Positions 16,923 through 24,201 of a stretch of DNA of 33,972 bases are shown piece after piece. Every line of letters starts with the position of its first letter. The first letter of the stretch is position 1. This DNA comes from an uncultured Lachnospiraceae bacterium. Lineage in GTDB: Bacteria > Bacillota > Clostridia > Lachnospirales > Lachnospiraceae. A program made the translations under genes and the position numbers. The stretch lies in assembly GCA_910579735.1 (NCBI GenBank), contig CAJTUZ010000026.1, positions 1 to 33,972 of the forward strand. Direction: 5' to 3'. The notes under the pieces were generated by a model. The model was given only the letters and a program-made list of their open reading frames with translations. It was not told where the DNA came from and did not search any database.

Positions 16923-16951
16923 AGCGTACCGTTATTTCCATTCTCTGTCAA
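16923..16951 (-). promoter_or_regulatory. Sigma-A-type promoter for the T7SS operon
   Basis: TTGACA (16946-16951) and TACGCT (16923-16928) are spaced by 17 nt on the minus strand. The -35 is perfect and the -10 weak (TA...T kept). A start near 16916 would place the terminator-like hairpin at the very 5' end of the mRNA. The rest of the 307-bp gap 16826-17132 is AT-rich, with a small CTGCAA/TTGCAG hairpin near 17021-17035 that could end the upstream gene. Confidence 0.7.
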
Positions 16952-17132
16952 GTACTTTTTCGTCTATTTCGCTCCTTTTTTTAATGTTTTTACGAAACTT
17001 TACAAAAAAAGCAAATCTTACTGCAAAAATTGCAGCCTTTTTTCCCTGATATCGCCGGGGTTCTAAAGCAGTCTGTCATGACCGTCCATCACCTGTTTAT
17101 TATATATCATATATTTTTATTTTTTTTCCCGC

Positions 17133-17771
17133 TTAATTTAAGTTTTTTACTGTTCGCTGCAAAGAATTTTTTGAAAAAAAACACAAAAACCCATCTTCAA
17201 CGGCTACCTGTTCCAATCTGTCCGCCGGCAGGTCATAATAGTATTGATTGGTCTTTCTGTCAATAGACATGCTGTCTAACGGAAAGCCTTTCTGCCTGAC
17301 TGCGCTGTGCGGCTTATCCGTCAGGATAAACGACTCGCTCTCCATAGAAGGTTCCATCGCTTCATAAACATGATGCTCATCCATTACAAAACAGATCGCG
17401 TTCTTATATCTTGCCGTAAGATTCCCATACTGTTTCACAAGTCCCGCATAATATGCCATCATTTCTTCATCCGATAAACATCTGCCGTTCACATTCCGCA
17501 CATGCACGCCCGGCTGGACCGCATCCGGAACATTGTCAAAATACAATCCTGAATCGCATGAAAAAACAGGCATCCGAAATGCTTCATAATATGCAGCAGC
17601 TTTCTGTCTGGCATTTTCAAGCGGCGTATTCCCATCTTCGCATACCTGCGGAATGGCTTTTCCTTCCGCTTTCAAGTCGTTCAGGCCGATCAGTTCAATA
17701 TCCAGTTTCTCAAGTCTGCTTTTCATTGACGCTAGTTTCGCCGGATTACCGGTGCCGTATAGTAATTTCAT
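17133..17771 (-). CDS. RdgB/HAM1-family non-canonical purine NTP pyrophosphatase
   Basis: The 212-residue form starts at ATG 17771 (AGGAG 9 nt upstream); ATG 17777 is too close to that site. Family motifs are the N-terminal substrate loop YGTGNPAKLASMK, the EDGNTPLENARQKA block and the catalytic-site region FSCDSGLYFDNVPDAVQPGV. These enzymes hydrolyse ITP, XTP and dITP to monophosphates and keep deaminated purines out of nucleic acids. Compared with standard RdgB the motifs are diverged (CDSG for DDSG, GVHVRN for GVYSAR), so it may be a specialised branch. It has its own promoter and is not part of the T7SS operon. Confidence 0.85.
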   Translation of the reverse strand: MKLLYGTGNPAKLASMKSRLEKLDIELIGLNDLKAEGKAIPQVCEDGNTPLENARQKAAAYYEAFRMPVFSCDSGLYFDNVPDAVQPGVHVRNVNGRCLSDEEMMAYYAGLVKQYGNLTARYKNAICFVMDEHHVYEAMEPSMESESFILTDKPHSAVRQKGFPLDSMSIDRKTNQYYYDLPADRLEQVAVEDGFLCFFSKNSLQRTVKNLN

Positions 17772-17848
17772 GTTCATTTTCTCCTAAAAGTGTTTCCTTT
17801 CTATTACATGCCTCTGTCGTCCGGCTGTAGTTTTTGTATATTGAATTT

Positions 17849-17877
17849 ATTATACCCCTAATTCCCTGAAAAGTTAA
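17849..17877 (-). promoter_or_regulatory. Sigma-A promoter of the RdgB/HAM1-like gene
   Basis: TTAACT (17872-17877), a 17-nt spacer and a perfect TATAAT (17849-17854) on the minus strand, placed between the rpsI terminator and the gene. Confidence 0.75.
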
Positions 17878-17879
17878 GA

Positions 17880-17910
17880 TAAAAACTCCGCAGGAAAAAT
17901 CCTGCGGAGT
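17880..17910 (-). terminator. Intrinsic terminator of rplM-rpsI
   Basis: An 11-bp perfect stem (ACTCCGCAGGA with TCCTGCGGAGT, 17885-17910) with a 4-nt loop is followed on the minus strand by TTTTT. It lies 58 bp after the rpsI stop. Confidence 0.93.
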
Positions 17911-17967
17911 CTATATCCTTGAAACTTTGTATTTTGTTTGCTTATCTCAAGAGAAAATCCCAGGGAA

Positions 17968-18378
17968 TTATCTCTTGGAGAACTGCGGTGCACGTCTTGC
18001 GGCTTTGAGACCGTATTTCTTTCTTTCTTTCATACGAGGATCTCTTGTCAGGTATCCGGCTTTCTTTAATATCGGTCTGTAATCCGGATCTGCCTGCAGA
18101 AGCGCTCTGGCAATACCGTGTCTTACAGCGCCTGCCTGGCCTGTGTAACCGCCGCCCTTTACCGTGATGATTGCATCGAATTTATCTACGGTGTCAGTAG
18201 CTGTCAGAGGCTGACGAACGATAACTTTTAAGGTCTCTAATCCAAAATAATTATCAATGCTTCTTTTATTGATCGTAATCTCACCCTTACCAGGCACTAA
18301 ATATACTCTGGCGATGGATTTTTTTCTTCTTCCGGTTCCATAATATTTTGCTGCTGTTGTTTTCGCTGACTTAGCCAT
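17968..18378 (-). CDS. rpsI: 30S ribosomal protein S9
   Basis: This 136-residue protein contains the S9 hallmarks YYGTGRRKKSIARVYLVPG, the GGGYTGQAGAVRHGIARAL core and the terminal tail RRAPQFSKR, whose last basic residues reach the P-site tRNA in the small subunit. It lies 28 bp after rplM with AAAGGAG before ATG 18378, in the universal rplM-rpsI operon. Length is normal. Confidence 0.98.
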   Translation of the reverse strand: MAKSAKTTAAKYYGTGRRKKSIARVYLVPGKGEITINKRSIDNYFGLETLKVIVRQPLTATDTVDKFDAIITVKGGGYTGQAGAVRHGIARALLQADPDYRPILKKAGYLTRDPRMKERKKYGLKAARRAPQFSKR

Positions 18379-18406
18379 TTTAATTTTCTCCTTTCAGTCC
18401 CTTGAA

Positions 18407-18835
18407 TTAAAATGTTAATACTTCCGGTTTCTGAGCTGCATGATTGTGCTCAGGTCCTGCATACACATGAAGTTTCGTATACATTTGTCTTCCTAAAGGT
18501 CCTTTCGGAAGCATGCCTTTTACAGCAAATTCAACAACTCTTTCAGGATGTTTCTGCATCATTTCCTTTAATGTAGTCTCTTTCATGCCGCCTACGAATC
18601 CTGAATGATGGTAATAAACTTTCTGATCCATCTTCTTACCTGTTACTTTTACCTTCTCCGCATTCACGATGATTACATAATCACCTGTATCCATATGCGG
18701 TGTAAAGATCGGTTTGTTCTTTCCTCTCAAAACTTTCGCAACTTCGGATGCCAAACGTCCGAGTGTCATATCCGTAGCATCCACTACATACCATTTTCTA
18801 TCAATCGTAGCAGGACTCGCCATAAAAGTCTTCAT
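18407..18835 (-). CDS. rplM: 50S ribosomal protein L13
   Basis: A longer frame reaches 18901, but GGAGG 7 nt before ATG 18835 and the family start MKTFMASPATIDRKWYVVDA fix a 142-residue protein, the usual L13 length. Conserved blocks are DMTLGRLASEVAKVLRGKNK, HHSGFVGGMK and the MLPKGPLGRQMYTKLHVYAG segment. L13 is an early-binding large-subunit protein. It is cotranscribed with rpsI from a strong promoter, and its leader carries a hairpin of the kind used for L13 autoregulation. Confidence 0.98.
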   Translation of the reverse strand: MKTFMASPATIDRKWYVVDATDMTLGRLASEVAKVLRGKNKPIFTPHMDTGDYVIIVNAEKVKVTGKKMDQKVYYHHSGFVGGMKETTLKEMMQKHPERVVEFAVKGMLPKGPLGRQMYTKLHVYAGPEHNHAAQKPEVLTF

Positions 18836-18939
18836 CAATATTCCTCCATTCTTACTGAATCTGTAATTTCTTCCGTTTGCATCATGCAGATGTCCGGCCA
18901 CATGATGAAACCTGTCAAAATCTTTCTGGTACTTTATTC

Positions 18940-18974
18940 AAAATGTCTTTGCCGGGGCTGTGGCAGGACATTTT
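18940..18974 (-). ncRNA. L13-leader-like structured 5' UTR
   Basis: On the minus strand AAAATGTC pairs with GACATTTT, and inside it TGCC pairs with GGCA, giving a two-tier hairpin between the promoter and rplM (about 20 nt after the predicted start, 105 nt before the ATG). Firmicutes carry an L13 leader (Rfam L13_leader) at this place that binds L13. Identity with that family is by position and shape only. Confidence 0.6.
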
Positions 18975-18995
18975 TAAACATTGTCACAGTTAAAT

Positions 18996-19024
18996 ATTAT
19001 ATTATACGCACCCTGGCGTGTCAA
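18996..19024 (-). promoter_or_regulatory. Consensus sigma-A promoter of rplM-rpsI
   Basis: TTGACA (19019-19024), 17-nt spacer, TATAAT (18996-19001): an exact match to consensus on the minus strand, beginning 18 bp after the truA stop. Confidence 0.93.
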
Positions 19025-19041
19025 CTGGTTTTTACAGCTTT

Positions 19042-19779
19042 TTACAGAAATTCGTATTTTATTAATGTCAATCCGCAGGCCGGCGCAGTGGGGCCGGCAG
19101 CCTCTCTGTCTTTTGCCTCCAGAATATGCTCTATTTCCTGCGGCTTTATGAATCCTCTGCCTGCTTCCATCAACGTTCCCGCCATAATTCTTACCATATT
19201 GTATAAAAATCCTCTGCCGATTACCCGAATGGTGATCATGTCATGTTCTTTCTTTACCGTAACATCCTCGACCTGCCGCACGGTGTTTTCTGCCTGCGTA
19301 TCGGTATTACAGAAGCTTTTAAAGTCATGCGTGCCAATAAAGTATACCGCCGCTTCCTGCATCCGTCCGATATCAAAAGGCGTATAGGCAAAATGTGCAT
19401 ACAGTCTTTCCGTCGGCAGGGGAAACGCCGCATTATAGATTCTGTATTCGTATGTTTTCCTGCTGTCACATCGTCTTGGGTGAAAAGAGGCGTCGACTTC
19501 TTTGGAGCCTCTGATCTTAATATCCGCCGGCAGTCTTGCATTGAGGGCATAGGCAATCTTTTCGGGCGGAATACTCGTATTGGTGTCAAAAACAGCTATA
19601 TTGCCGAGTGCATGGACACCGGAATCGGTTCTGCTTGCACCGATCACTTCTGTTTTTTCTCCCAAAAGCAGCGAAAGACATTCGTTTAAGACGCCTTCTA
19701 TCGTCCGGCCGTTTGGCTGTACCTGCCACCCGTGATAATTTGTCCCATCATAGGCTACCGTGAGCATGATTCTTTTCAT
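19042..19779 (-). CDS. truA: tRNA pseudouridine(38-40) synthase TruA
   Basis: This 245-residue protein has the TruA start MLTVAYDGTNYHGWQ and the catalytic motif ASRTDSGVHA with nucleophile D52. It isomerises uridines 38-40 in the anticodon stem-loop of many tRNAs. Further family blocks are FHPRRCDSRKTYEYRI and GRGFLYNMVRIMAGTL. Its ATG overlaps the ecfT stop by 4 bp (ATGA), so it is translationally coupled to the ECF genes, a standard arrangement in Firmicutes. Confidence 0.97.
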   Translation of the reverse strand: MKRIMLTVAYDGTNYHGWQVQPNGRTIEGVLNECLSLLLGEKTEVIGASRTDSGVHALGNIAVFDTNTSIPPEKIAYALNARLPADIKIRGSKEVDASFHPRRCDSRKTYEYRIYNAAFPLPTERLYAHFAYTPFDIGRMQEAAVYFIGTHDFKSFCNTDTQAENTVRQVEDVTVKKEHDMITIRVIGRGFLYNMVRIMAGTLMEAGRGFIKPQEIEHILEAKDREAAGPTAPACGLTLIKYEFL

Positions 19780-20594
19780 AAAATCACCCCGGGAATTACA
19801 AGCAGATTAGCGCCGATGCAGATTGCGAGATAACAAAGCAGCACAAAGTAAGCAAAAGCATCCCGCTTCTTATATATAAGCGGCTTCATTTTCGTTCTGT
19901 GATCCCCGCCGCGATAGCATCTGGCTTCCATCGCCATGGCAAGATCATTGGCACGGCGGAATGCGGATATAAAAAGCGGCACAAGTAAGGGCACAAGGCT
20001 CTTAGCCTTCTTAATCAGATTTCCGCTTTCGAAATCGGCTCCTCTGGCAATCTGCGCTTTCATGATCTTGTCGGTTTCTTCAAGCAGAACAGGGATAAAA
20101 CGCAGGGCAATCGACATCATCATCGCCACCTCATGAACCGGCACTTTAAAGATCTTTAAAGGTCCCATCAGCCTCTCCATGCCATCCGTTAAGTTGTTCG
20201 GCGTAGTCGTCAAAGTCATTACGGAAGATCCGATGATCAGAAAGGTCAGTCTGATCGCCATAAACACAGCGCTCTTTAACCCCTCTTTCGTAATGGTGAG
20301 TTTCCAGACGGAAACAAGAGCCTCTCCCGGCGTCAGGAAAAGATTGAATATTACCGTGATCAAAAGCAGAAAGATGATCGTCTTCATCCCTTTTACCATA
20401 AACCGGAACGGCACTTTGGAAAGCTTAATGGCTGACAGCAGAAAAAGCGCTGCAATGATATAGCCAAAAGCATTTTTTACTACAAAAAGCGAAATAATAA
20501 ACGTGATCGTCGCTATCAGTTTTACCCGCGGGTCCAATTTATGAATGACGGAATCCGCCTGATAATACTGGCCCAATGTAATATCGCGTAACAT
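19776..20594 (-). CDS. ecfT: ECF transporter T component EcfT
   Basis: This 272-residue membrane protein has several hydrophobic spans (N-terminal cluster about 25-115 and a last span near 245-268). The two coupling-helix Ala-Arg-Gly motifs are present as QIARGADFESG and EARCYRGGD; these helices grip the EcfA1/EcfA2 ATPases. EcfT links ATP hydrolysis to many exchangeable vitamin-binding S components. TGGAGG lies 5-6 nt before ATG 20594, 32 bp after ecfA2. Confidence 0.95.
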   Translation of the reverse strand: MLRDITLGQYYQADSVIHKLDPRVKLIATITFIISLFVVKNAFGYIIAALFLLSAIKLSKVPFRFMVKGMKTIIFLLLITVIFNLFLTPGEALVSVWKLTITKEGLKSAVFMAIRLTFLIIGSSVMTLTTTPNNLTDGMERLMGPLKIFKVPVHEVAMMMSIALRFIPVLLEETDKIMKAQIARGADFESGNLIKKAKSLVPLLVPLFISAFRRANDLAMAMEARCYRGGDHRTKMKPLIYKKRDAFAYFVLLCYLAICIGANLLVIPGVIL

Positions 20595-20626
20595 GTTTTA
20601 CCTCCACAGTTTAGAAACTTCAGAAT

Positions 20627-21481
20627 CTACGCATGTTTCCCATAGATCCGCAGGATCTCGTCTCTGGCCTCGGGAATCGTAGTAACTTCCGTGTTAACAG
20701 GCAGTCCCCTGGCTTTAAGCGCCTGCATAATATAGGTAACCTGAGGCGCCGCAAGACCGATCTGTTCCAGTTCCTTATAATGTTTAAACACTTCTTTGGG
20801 CATATCATCATAAAGAACCCTGCCTTTGTTCATCACAATGATCCGTTCCACATATTTGGCAACGTCTTCCATACTGTGGGAAACCAGTATGACCGTGATC
20901 CCCATTGTTTTATGAAGCATGGCGATCCTGTCCAGGATTTCATCCCTGCCCTTGGGATCCAGTCCGGCCGTAGGCTCGTCCAGAATCAGAATATCCGGTT
21001 TCATGGCCAAAACGCCTGCTATCGCCACTCTTCTTTTCTGACCGCCGGAAAGATCAAACGGAGATTGATAAAAGAATTCATCTTCCAGACCTACCTGTTT
21101 TAACGCTTCATAAGCGCGGAGCTCTACTTCCTTTCTGGAAAGACCCAGATTTTTGGGGCCAAAACATACATCACTGAATACATCGATTTCAAACAACTGA
21201 TGTTCCGGATACTGGAAGACCAGACCCACTTTGCTGCGCAGCTTTTTCTTGTCAAAATCATCTTCGTGAATATCTTCTCCATTAAAGTAAATGGCGCCGC
21301 CCGTCGGTTTGATCAGGCCGTTTAGATGCTGCACAAGCGTAGATTTCCCGGAACCGGTATGTCCGATCAGTCCGATAAACTGCCCATCCGGTATCTTCAG
21401 ATTCACATCTCTCAGCGCATGAACCGCCAGCTCCGTATCTCCGCCGTATATATAATTTACATGATCCAAAATCAAAGACAT
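20627..21481 (-). CDS. ecfA2: ECF transporter ATPase EcfA2
   Basis: The 284-residue ABC ATPase has Walker A GHTGSGKSTL (about 40-49), Q-loop in LVFQYPEHQLFE, signature LSGGQKRRVAIAG and Walker B ILILDEPTAGLDP, followed by the H-loop SHSMED. It pairs with EcfA1 in the heterodimeric motor of group II ECF transporters. The start overlaps the ecfA1 stop by 10 bp with GGAGG 7 nt upstream. The C-terminal extension (about 235-284) is the dimer-stabilising region typical for EcfA proteins. Confidence 0.96.
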   Translation of the reverse strand: MSLILDHVNYIYGGDTELAVHALRDVNLKIPDGQFIGLIGHTGSGKSTLVQHLNGLIKPTGGAIYFNGEDIHEDDFDKKKLRSKVGLVFQYPEHQLFEIDVFSDVCFGPKNLGLSRKEVELRAYEALKQVGLEDEFFYQSPFDLSGGQKRRVAIAGVLAMKPDILILDEPTAGLDPKGRDEILDRIAMLHKTMGITVILVSHSMEDVAKYVERIIVMNKGRVLYDDMPKEVFKHYKELEQIGLAAPQVTYIMQALKARGLPVNTEVTTIPEARDEILRIYGKHA

Positions 21482-22320
21482 GTTAACGCCTCCACGAATT
21501 CTTCCGTTGTCAGGATGCCGGCGGGTATTTGCAACCCGTTTTTTTGCAGTTCATACGCCAGTAACGTTATCTGCGGCACATCCAGACGCAGTTCTTTTAA
21601 TTCTTCTACACGGGAAAATATTTCTTTCGGCGTTCCCTCCATGGCAACTTTCCCCTGATCCATGACAAATACCTTATCGGCATGAATAATTTCTTCCATA
21701 TAATGTGTGATCAGTACGACCGTAATATTTTCAGCGGCATTTAAAGCGCGGACCGCCCGAATGACTTCTTTTCGTCCGTTCGGATCGAGCATTGCCGTAG
21801 GCTCGTCCAGAATAATGCATTTCGGGTGCATCGCAATAACGCCTGCGATTGACACTCTCTGCTTCTGACCGCCGGAAAGTTTGTTCGGAGAATGCCTGCG
21901 GTATTCATACATGCCGACGGCTTTCAGGCTCTCTTCCACCCGCTCCCATATTTCGGCAGTCGGTACGCCCATATTTTCAGGTCCGAACCCCACGTCCTCT
22001 TCTACAACCTGGCCGATGATCTGATTGTCCGGGTTCTGAAAGACCATACCGGCATTCTGTCTGATCTCCCACAGATTCTTCTCTTCTGCCGTATCCATGC
22101 CGTCTACCCAGACCGTCCCCTCAGACGGATACAGAATGGCATTGATATGCTTGGCAAGTGTCGATTTCCCGGAACCGTTATGTCCCAGAACCGCAACAAA
22201 ATCTCCCTGTGCCACATCCAGATCCACTTCATCAACAGCCCTGGTGATCCCTTCGACGTTTCCCTCTTCGTCACGTCTGATATATTCAAATACTAACTTA
22301 TCTGTTTTAATGATTCCCAT
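21472..22320 (-). CDS. ecfA1: ECF transporter ATPase EcfA1
   Basis: The frame extends to 22398, but the promoter at 22363-22391 lies within that extension, so ATG 22320 (282 residues, beginning MGIIKTDKLVFEYI) is chosen; its ribosome-binding site is weak (AGGT). Walker A GHNGSGKSTLAKH, the Q-loop region VFQNPDNQII, signature LSGGQKQRVSIAG and Walker B CIILDEPTAMLDP are all present. It is the first gene of ecfA1-ecfA2-ecfT-truA and supplies energy to S components such as the one at 23677-24201. Confidence 0.95.
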   Translation of the reverse strand: MGIIKTDKLVFEYIRRDEEGNVEGITRAVDEVDLDVAQGDFVAVLGHNGSGKSTLAKHINAILYPSEGTVWVDGMDTAEEKNLWEIRQNAGMVFQNPDNQIIGQVVEEDVGFGPENMGVPTAEIWERVEESLKAVGMYEYRRHSPNKLSGGQKQRVSIAGVIAMHPKCIILDEPTAMLDPNGRKEVIRAVRALNAAENITVVLITHYMEEIIHADKVFVMDQGKVAMEGTPKEIFSRVEELKELRLDVPQITLLAYELQKNGLQIPAGILTTEEFVEALTCL

Positions 22321-22362
22321 TGTCTGACCTGCTTTTACATTTGTTTGCTGTTCATAGACTGC

Positions 22363-22391
22363 ATTGTAACAAATAACGGATAGAATTACAA
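22363..22391 (-). promoter_or_regulatory. Sigma-A promoter of the ecfA1-ecfA2-ecfT-truA operon
   Basis: TTGTAA (22386-22391), 17-nt spacer, TACAAT (22363-22368) on the minus strand, with transcription likely starting near 22356. The plus-strand M15 gene starts from the same 175-bp interval; only a weak candidate (TTACAA-17-TATTCT, 22386-22414) is visible for it. Confidence 0.75.
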
Positions 22392-22495
22392 GTCTCATTG
22401 TGGTACACTATTCTATAAAATAGGACAGGTATGCTTTTACACCCCGAAATATCACAGCTGCCCGTCCAAAATAAGCGTAAGAAAGGATTTCCGAC

Positions 22496-23530
22496 ATGAA
22501 AACGCCATTTACCAGACAGCTTTTAAAACCTCTCTTTTTTCTGGCCGTTCTGACTATCATATGCGCTTTCTTTGCACGCACCCTGACAGATTCAGAAACG
22601 CTCACCGATTACGCGGCCAAAAGAGAAACAGAGCAAAACGCATCTACGTCCCAAAATGAGGAGAATCAAGACGATTCTGTACCCCAAAACGAAACGATAA
22701 AAAACGAACCTGCATCTCAAAACAGGGAAGCACATAATGACTCTGTGCCCCAAAACGAGACGACATATGAAAAGACAGAACCACATATAAATAAAGAGAA
22801 AACTGTATCCGATCAGGAGGACGCTTCAATGACATCTGACGACGATACGAATCTCTCCGCTGAACGTACCATTTACAAGGAAGGTTTTTATTATGAACAA
22901 TTAACTGATGAAGTCAAAGAAATAATCACCGGAATCTCCTATCCGGTCTCTGCCGCGGATGCGGCGGCTTCGGCTCTTCCTGCAGTCAACCTGTTAGCAG
23001 ATGACGCTTCACCTGCCGTTTCCTATGACGATCTGCGTTATCTTTCCGTATTGTATTATGATTTTAACGGGGAAGTCCAGACGGGCGAACTCATCTGCAA
23101 CAAGGGCATTGCTCAGGACCTTGTCGAAATCTTTTATGAACTGTACAGAAACGAATATCAGATTGAAAAGATCAAACTGATAGACGAATATCAGGGGGAC
23201 GATACGGCATCCATGGCCGATAACAATACTTCCTGTTTCAATTACCGGGTCGTAGACGGTACAACCAGTCTTTCCAAACACGCGCTGGGCTGTGCGATCG
23301 ATATCAACCCTTTTTATAATCCCTATGTTGTTTATAATCATGGAGCAGACGGGGAAACATACATTTCCCCTGCCGGCAGTGAAATATATGCCGACCGTTC
23401 CCGGGAATTTCCCTATAAAATTGACGAAAATGATCTGTGCTGCCGTCTTTTTAAGGAGCATGGCTTTATCTGGGGAGGCAACTGGAATTCCTGCAAAGAC
23501 TACCAGCACTTTCAAAAAGTCCCGGAATGA
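22496..23530 (+). CDS. Membrane-anchored M15 (VanY/D-Ala-D-Ala carboxypeptidase-like) metallopeptidase
   Basis: This 344-residue protein has a single N-terminal membrane anchor (about 10-28), a long polar Asn/Gln/Glu linker (40-125) with a near-duplicate 22-residue unit, and a C-terminal M15 zinc-peptidase domain. The zinc set is visible: H262 and D269 in SKHALGCAID, and H338 in DYQHFQ after the GFIWGGNW block. Such enzymes trim peptidoglycan stem peptides at the outer face of the membrane (D,D-carboxypeptidase or L-Ala-D-Glu peptidase). The exact bond cannot be told. AAAGGA is 8 nt from the ATG. It is divergent from ecfA1 and followed by an ECF S component; no functional link to these is evident, and no van-type resistance genes are nearby. 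Confidence 0.9.
   Translation: MKTPFTRQLLKPLFFLAVLTIICAFFARTLTDSETLTDYAAKRETEQNASTSQNEENQDDSVPQNETIKNEPASQNREAHNDSVPQNETTYEKTEPHINKEKTVSDQEDASMTSDDDTNLSAERTIYKEGFYYEQLTDEVKEIITGISYPVSAADAAASALPAVNLLADDASPAVSYDDLRYLSVLYYDFNGEVQTGELICNKGIAQDLVEIFYELYRNEYQIEKIKLIDEYQGDDTASMADNNTSCFNYRVVDGTTSLSKHALGCAIDINPFYNPYVVYNHGADGETYISPAGSEIYADRSREFPYKIDENDLCCRLFKEHGFIWGGNWNSCKDYQHFQKVPE
22640..22783 (+). repeat. Tandem 22-residue (66-bp) repeat in the M15 peptidase linker
   Basis: Two imperfect copies encode DSVPQNET at residues 60-67 and 82-89, each preceded by a SQN-containing stretch and followed by a Lys/Glu-rich spacer. They form a flexible stalk between the membrane anchor and the catalytic domain. 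Copy number may vary between strains. Confidence 0.8.
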
Positions 23531-23676
23531 CCTGCTGTTGTAATCATAAAATCAAATTACTGATATCCGAATAATCTCGTTTACAAATATATCCTGCAGT
23601 GCTACCATGATGTCATCAGAAAAGCTTTCTGCACAAAATAGATACCTTACATCTATATAAAGCAAAAGGAGAACAT

Positions 23677-24201
23677 ATGATGAAAAACAACACTGCTACC
23701 AAAAAACTGACTGTTGCTGCCCTTTTCATGGCACTCAATATTGCGCTGAGCTCTTTCGGCGTTCCGGTTCCCGGCGGGCATTTCTATTTGTGCGATGCGG
23801 CGATCTGTACCGCCGCTATCTTATTAGACCCGTTCTATGCCTTTGTGGTGGGGGGCGTCGGTTCCTTTTTGGGTGATTTTTTCTTTTATCCGGCGCCCAT
23901 GTTTGTCTCCTTGGTAACGCACGGTATACAGGCAGCCGTAATCTCGCTTTTTGCAAACCGCCTCTTTGCAGGAAAGCCAAAAACCGGAGCCGTGACCGGC
24001 GTTATCGCCGGAGCATTTATTATGGTCACCGGCTATTCACTCGGACGCGCCTTTATCTATAGTACGGCCGAATATGCGGTCATCAAACTGCCCTACGAGA
24101 TTCTGCAGGCCTCTGTCGGCGCAGTAGCCGGCGTAGTTTTATGCTATCCATGCGGACTGCATAAACTCTATACAAAGCTCATGAATGAACAGCTTCCATA
24201 A
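23677..24201 (+). CDS. ECF transporter S component (substrate unknown)
   Basis: This 174-residue membrane protein has about five to six hydrophobic segments and a short basic N-terminus with the S-component coupling helix KLTVAALFMALNIALS. The GVPVPGGHFYLCDA and FLGDFFFYPAP blocks resemble the S-component branch that includes thiamine-precursor and related vitamin transporters, but no substrate can be read from sequence. It would dock on EcfT-EcfA1A2, whose operon starts 1.3 kb away on the other strand. AAGGAG lies 5 nt before ATG 23677 and 8 nt before the next ATG (23680), which may be the real start. The 3' end overlaps the convergent alpha-galactosidase by 23 bp. No riboswitch was recognised in the 146-bp region upstream. 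Confidence 0.88.
   Translation: MMKNNTATKKLTVAALFMALNIALSSFGVPVPGGHFYLCDAAICTAAILLDPFYAFVVGGVGSFLGDFFFYPAPMFVSLVTHGIQAAVISLFANRLFAGKPKTGAVTGVIAGAFIMVTGYSLGRAFIYSTAEYAVIKLPYEILQASVGAVAGVVLCYPCGLHKLYTKLMNEQLP

Noticed and set aside
22496..23530. Vancomycin resistance VanY
   Set aside because: The M15 motif is present but no vanHAX, vanRS or similar genes are near, and such peptidases are common housekeeping wall enzymes in Clostridia.
23531..23676. Possible riboswitch ahead of the ECF S component
   Set aside because: The 146-bp spacer shows no recognisable TPP, FMN or other aptamer core and no terminator-type hairpin.
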